DNA of 15,146 nucleotides. Origin: Rhodobacterales bacterium. GTDB taxonomy: Bacteria > Pseudomonadota > Alphaproteobacteria > Rhodobacterales > Rhodobacteraceae. Numbering within the stretch: the first letter of the stretch is position 1; each line of letters starts with the position of its first letter. The translations under genes and the position numbers were made by a program. Positions 13,987 through 15,146 of this stretch are shown piece by piece. Under the pieces are notes generated by a model. It did not search any database, was not told the DNA's origin, and saw only the letters and a list, made by a program, of their open reading frames with translations. Where the stretch lies: NCBI GenBank assembly GCA_013298675.1, contig JAAFIJ010000006.1:1-15146 (forward strand), in the 5' to 3' direction.

Positions 13987-14439
13987 CTATGCCGGGTTCA
14001 AGCCCTTCAAATAGCACAGCAATGCGGCGGGTAAATGGTCCGCTTCGATGTGCGTAATTGTTTTTATGTCAACGTCGACAATCCTGGTTGTCCGAATTGG
14101 CGGCATGCGCCGCGTCTCTGTTTGGCTAAGATCAAGCACCAAGCAAATTTCAACAGATGTGGTGACGGCCTGAACAGGCAAAATCCCTATGCCGCGCGCC
14201 TCGATCAAGCCTGACAAGGTTGTTGGGCAGCTTGCGATCACCCGACCCTTGTTGTTTTCCACGATGGTACGGTCATCAGCAACCAAACTGGCCCCAAGTG
14301 CCATAAGTTTCAATGCCATTGCCGATTTGCCACTGCCCGAGGGGCCAATGATCAAAAGACCGGCACCATTCACCGCGACACAACTGGCGTGAATGATCTC
14401 TTCACCCTTCGCCGCATCCCCCCCGGCTGGCAAAATCAA
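13987..14439 (-). CDS. hprK: Short HPr kinase/phosphorylase, catalytic domain only
   Basis: Phosphorylates HPr on Ser46 and removes that phosphate. The product has about 150 residues, against about 310 in Firmicutes, because the N-terminal domain is absent; this short form is usual for alphaproteobacteria. It has Walker A GPSGSGKS at 32-39, VADDRT at 53-58 with the catalytic acidic pair D55-D56, and the HprK signature GLIEARGIGIL at 77-87. The chosen start is TTG 14439, which overlaps the chvG stop as TTGA; no in-frame ATG lies before the conserved IIHASCVAV, so a slightly later rare start cannot be excluded. It sits between the ChvG sensor and RapZ, linking envelope sensing with PTS state. 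Confidence 0.92.
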   Translation of the reverse strand: MILPAGGDAAKGEEIIHASCVAVNGAGLLIIGPSGSGKSAMALKLMALGASLVADDRTIVENNKGRVIASCPTTLSGLIEARGIGILPVQAVTTSVEICLVLDLSQTETRRMPPIRTTRIVDVDIKTITHIEADHLPAALLCYLKGLNPA

Positions 14440-15146
14440 ATCGGAAGGCCAACGACGAACCGCGCACCCAGAGGTTCTGAGGTTGGGTCGGCGTTGGTCG
14501 GACGGATGTTTTCGGCCCAGATCACCCCACCATGCGCCTCAACGATTTGCTTGGAGATCGAAAGGCCAAGACCAGAATGGTTGCCAAAATCGCTTTCAGG
14601 GCGTTCCGAGTAGAAGCGTTTGAACACTTTGCCCAAAGCTTGCTCGGGGATTCCGGGCCCTGTGTCCTCGACCACGATCAACACCCGGTTTTCACGCTGA
14701 CGTGCCCAGACCCGAACTGCATCACCGTCTTCACAAAAGGAAATGGCATTGGTGATCAAGTTGACGAACACCTGAGCAAGCCGCGCTTCAAGCCCATGGA
14801 CGCGAATGGATTCGTTCGGAAAGTCGGTAATGAACTCCACGTCCTTTTTCCCTGCTTGCTCGCCCAGATACCTGCAGAGATTTTCCAACGTTTTCAGAAG
14901 ATTGAACTCTTCCTCTTCTTCCTTGACCAATTCGCTATCAAGTCTGGATGCATTGGAAATATCAGATACAAGACGATCAAGCCTGCGCACATCATGTTCG
15001 ATGACATCAAGCAGTTTATCGCGGTGCTCTTCCTTCTTGACCATCCGCAGACTTCCGACGGCCGAATTCAAGCTGGCAAGCGGGTTCTTGATTTCGTGAC
15101 TTACATCGGCTGCGAACTGTTCGTTCGCGTCGATCCAAAAAAAAAA
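14436..15146 (-). CDS. chvG: Sensor histidine kinase, ChvG/ExoS type, 5' part missing
   Basis: Membrane sensor kinase of the ChvG-ChvI two-component system, which controls envelope, acid and exopolysaccharide responses in alphaproteobacteria. Only the kinase half is in the window: the H-box FAADVSHEIKNPLASL near the edge with the phosphorylated histidine, the N-box VNLITNAISF, G1 VEDTGPGIP, the F-box FKRFYSERPE and G2 HSGLGLSISKQI. All boxes are intact. The sensor, transmembrane and HAMP parts lie beyond the right edge. The last readable codons before IDANEQF are three Phe and a Trp read from an A/T run, unlike the family, and are probably artefact. Identification as ChvG rests mainly on the following hprK-rapZ-EIIA-HPr order. 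The gene ends overlapping hprK. Confidence 0.9.
   Translation of the reverse strand, partial: FFFWIDANEQFAADVSHEIKNPLASLNSAVGSLRMVKKEEHRDKLLDVIEHDVRRLDRLVSDISNASRLDSELVKEEEEEFNLLKTLENLCRYLGEQAGKKDVEFITDFPNESIRVHGLEARLAQVFVNLITNAISFCEDGDAVRVWARQRENRVLIVVEDTGPGIPEQALGKVFKRFYSERPESDFGNHSGLGLSISKQIVEAHGGVIWAENIRPTNADPTSEPLGARFVVGLPI
15137..15146. other. Terminal run of ten A, probable assembly-end artefact
   Basis: The final ten bases are all A. They read as poly-Phe at the point where ChvG kinases have a conserved polar segment between HAMP and the H-box, and the homopolymer runs exactly to the end of the window. This suggests low-quality sequence at a contig end. Confidence 0.6.

Noticed and set aside
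13967..14017. Upstream ATG 14017 as the rapZ start
   Set aside because: It overlaps the 3' end of hprK and adds 17 residues not typical of the family; ATG 13966 has AGGA just upstream.

Overview
The window looks like chromosomal DNA of an alphaproteobacterium of the Rhodobacteraceae (Roseobacter/Rhodobacter group). This rests on gene content: a CcrM-type GANTC methyltransferase next to RNase HII, the linked set twin-helix protein / PduO-type cobalamin adenosyltransferase / etfB / etfA, a DUF6473-type protein, and the cluster ChvG - HprK - RapZ - EIIA(Man) - HPr. No rRNA, tRNA, insertion sequence, phage gene or CRISPR array is visible. The DNA is gene-dense, evenly moderately GC-rich, and shows no sign of recent transfer. 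The right end is a run of ten A that breaks a conserved reading frame, so it is probably an assembly end.

Layout, left to right. (1) 1-1501, minus: rnhB followed by ccrM, which is cut by the left edge. Three GANTC sites, the target of CcrM itself, cluster just upstream of ccrM. (2) 1533-2985: a small envelope module. A 63-residue exported protein (minus, TTG start, strong ribosome site, own terminator) lies divergent from a pair on the plus strand. That pair is a 94-residue exported protein and, overlapping it by 29 bases, a two-helix membrane protein with an OmpR-type winged helix at its C-terminus. A bidirectional terminator closes the region. This module is the least described part of the window. 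(3) 3005-5601, minus: twin-helix HIG1-like protein, PduO-type adenosyltransferase, etfB, etfA. This is an operon of acyl-CoA and cofactor metabolism with a repeat-rich gap before etfB. (4) 5668-7042, minus: a short-chain dehydrogenase and an exported SH3b protein. (5) 7197-9500, plus: parC, a topoisomerase IV subunit. (6) 9576-10412, minus: the DUF6473-type protein, and 10587-11462, plus: 3-hydroxybutyryl-CoA dehydrogenase, transcribed divergently. (7) 11465-15146, minus: a tightly packed regulatory operon: ChvG sensor kinase (partial), short HprK, RapZ, EIIA(Man), HPr and a lysophospholipid-type acyltransferase.

How the genes may work together. HprK, HPr and EIIA form a regulatory phosphotransfer branch with no sugar permease in view. 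It is coupled to the ChvG envelope sensor and to RapZ, with most junctions overlapping by a few bases. EtfA/EtfB collect electrons from acyl-CoA dehydrogenases, and Hbd supplies the beta-oxidation/C4 step, though here it lies about 6 kb from etfBA. CcrM and its clustered GANTC sites suggest methylation feedback on cell-cycle DNA methylation. The membrane winged-helix protein and its exported partner suggest an envelope signal relayed directly to DNA; this is inference.
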